A stretch of DNA of 5,553 nt from Synergistaceae bacterium (lineage in GTDB: Bacteria > Synergistota > Synergistia > Synergistales > Aminobacteriaceae), in assembly GCA_017427625.1 (NCBI GenBank), contig JAFRSL010000183.1, positions 1 through 5,553 on the forward strand, read 5' to 3'. Made by a program: the position numbers and the translations under genes. Below are positions 5,311 to 5,553 of this stretch, in pieces. The stretch's first letter is position 1. Every line of letters starts with the position of its first letter. Under the pieces are notes generated by a model that was given only the letters and a program-made list of their open reading frames with translations, was not told where the DNA came from and ran no database searches.

Positions 5311-5553
5311 TTGTTCAGCAAGAAATTCATCGCATCAGTTCTCGTCCTCGTACTTTGCTTCAGCCCAATGGCTATGGCATCGGTCTACGAGGGTCAGCGC
5401 GTCCGCATCGTAATTGGCTCGACGGCGGTCTCTGGCGACAGCTACATGGTCGCGGACATCGTGAACCGTTACCTCCAGAAGTACCTCAAGTGCAGCTCAA
5501 AGGTTGACCCAATCGGCGCAAATGAGGCCTTCGCCACAATCAGGACAGCCGCA
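5311..5553 (+). CDS. TctC-like tripartite transporter solute-binding protein, N-terminal part
   Basis: The first 81 residues of an exported protein, cut by the right edge. Residues 1-23 are a clear Sec signal peptide: basic start (FSKKF), hydrophobic core (VLVLVL) and a likely AMA|S cleavage after residue 23. The mature start, with VRIVIGSTAVSGDSYMVADIV followed by a long helix and a V-x-x-IGANEAF segment, fits the opening of TctC/BugT-type (COG3181) binding proteins, where a Gly-rich first loop contacts a carboxylate ligand and a helix follows. Such proteins capture carboxylates in the periplasm and pass them to a TctA/TctB membrane pair; those genes would be expected beyond the window. The ligand cannot be told. 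A TRAP-TAXI binding protein is the main alternative. The start is TTG, backed by AAGGGAG. It lies after a terminator, so it is a separate unit from htpG. Confidence 0.7.
   Translation, partial: MFSKKFIASVLVLVLCFSPMAMASVYEGQRVRIVIGSTAVSGDSYMVADIVNRYLQKYLKCSSKVDPIGANEAFATIRTAA

Overview
The window looks like ordinary bacterial chromosome: a dense, single-strand (+) run of genes with short gaps, Shine-Dalgarno sites, and both TTG and ATG starts. I infer an anaerobic, acetate-forming gut or rumen type bacterium, most likely a member of the Synergistota. The reasons are the style of the acetate kinase, the gene order ackA - yceD/DUF177 - rpmF, and a TctC-like tripartite transporter binding protein, a family abundant in that phylum. 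This placement rests on recalled family knowledge, not a search.

Layout: (1) 3-974, the C-terminal four fifths of acetate kinase (ackA), cut by the left edge. (2) 940-1515, a YceD/DUF177 Cys-rich protein that overlaps the ackA end by 35 bases from a TTG start. (3) 1539-1739, ribosomal protein L32 (rpmF) with a four-Cys zinc ribbon. (4) 1740-1807, a short gap with a GC-rich hairpin that probably ends the ackA-yceD-rpmF transcript, and a possible htpG promoter. (5) 1808-3676, full-length HtpG (bacterial Hsp90). (6) 3680-5182, a 500-residue protein of unknown function starting 3 bases after the htpG stop. About 345 residues of it are extremely Glu/Pro-rich and probably disordered, and they end in a compact helical, TPR-like C-terminal domain. 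(7) 5209-5243, a strong intrinsic terminator. (8) 5311 to the right edge, the signal peptide and first part of a TctC-like periplasmic solute-binding protein, from a TTG start.

Working together: ackA makes ATP and acetate from acetyl phosphate. yceD-rpmF is a conserved ribosome-related pair riding on the ackA message. htpG and the acidic protein form a two-gene unit, bounded by a hairpin upstream and a terminator downstream, so the acidic protein is most simply read as co-expressed with the Hsp90 chaperone. That unit is the most unusual part of the window. No RNA genes, CRISPR arrays, insertion sequences or phage genes were seen, and no stretch over 300 bases lacks a gene.
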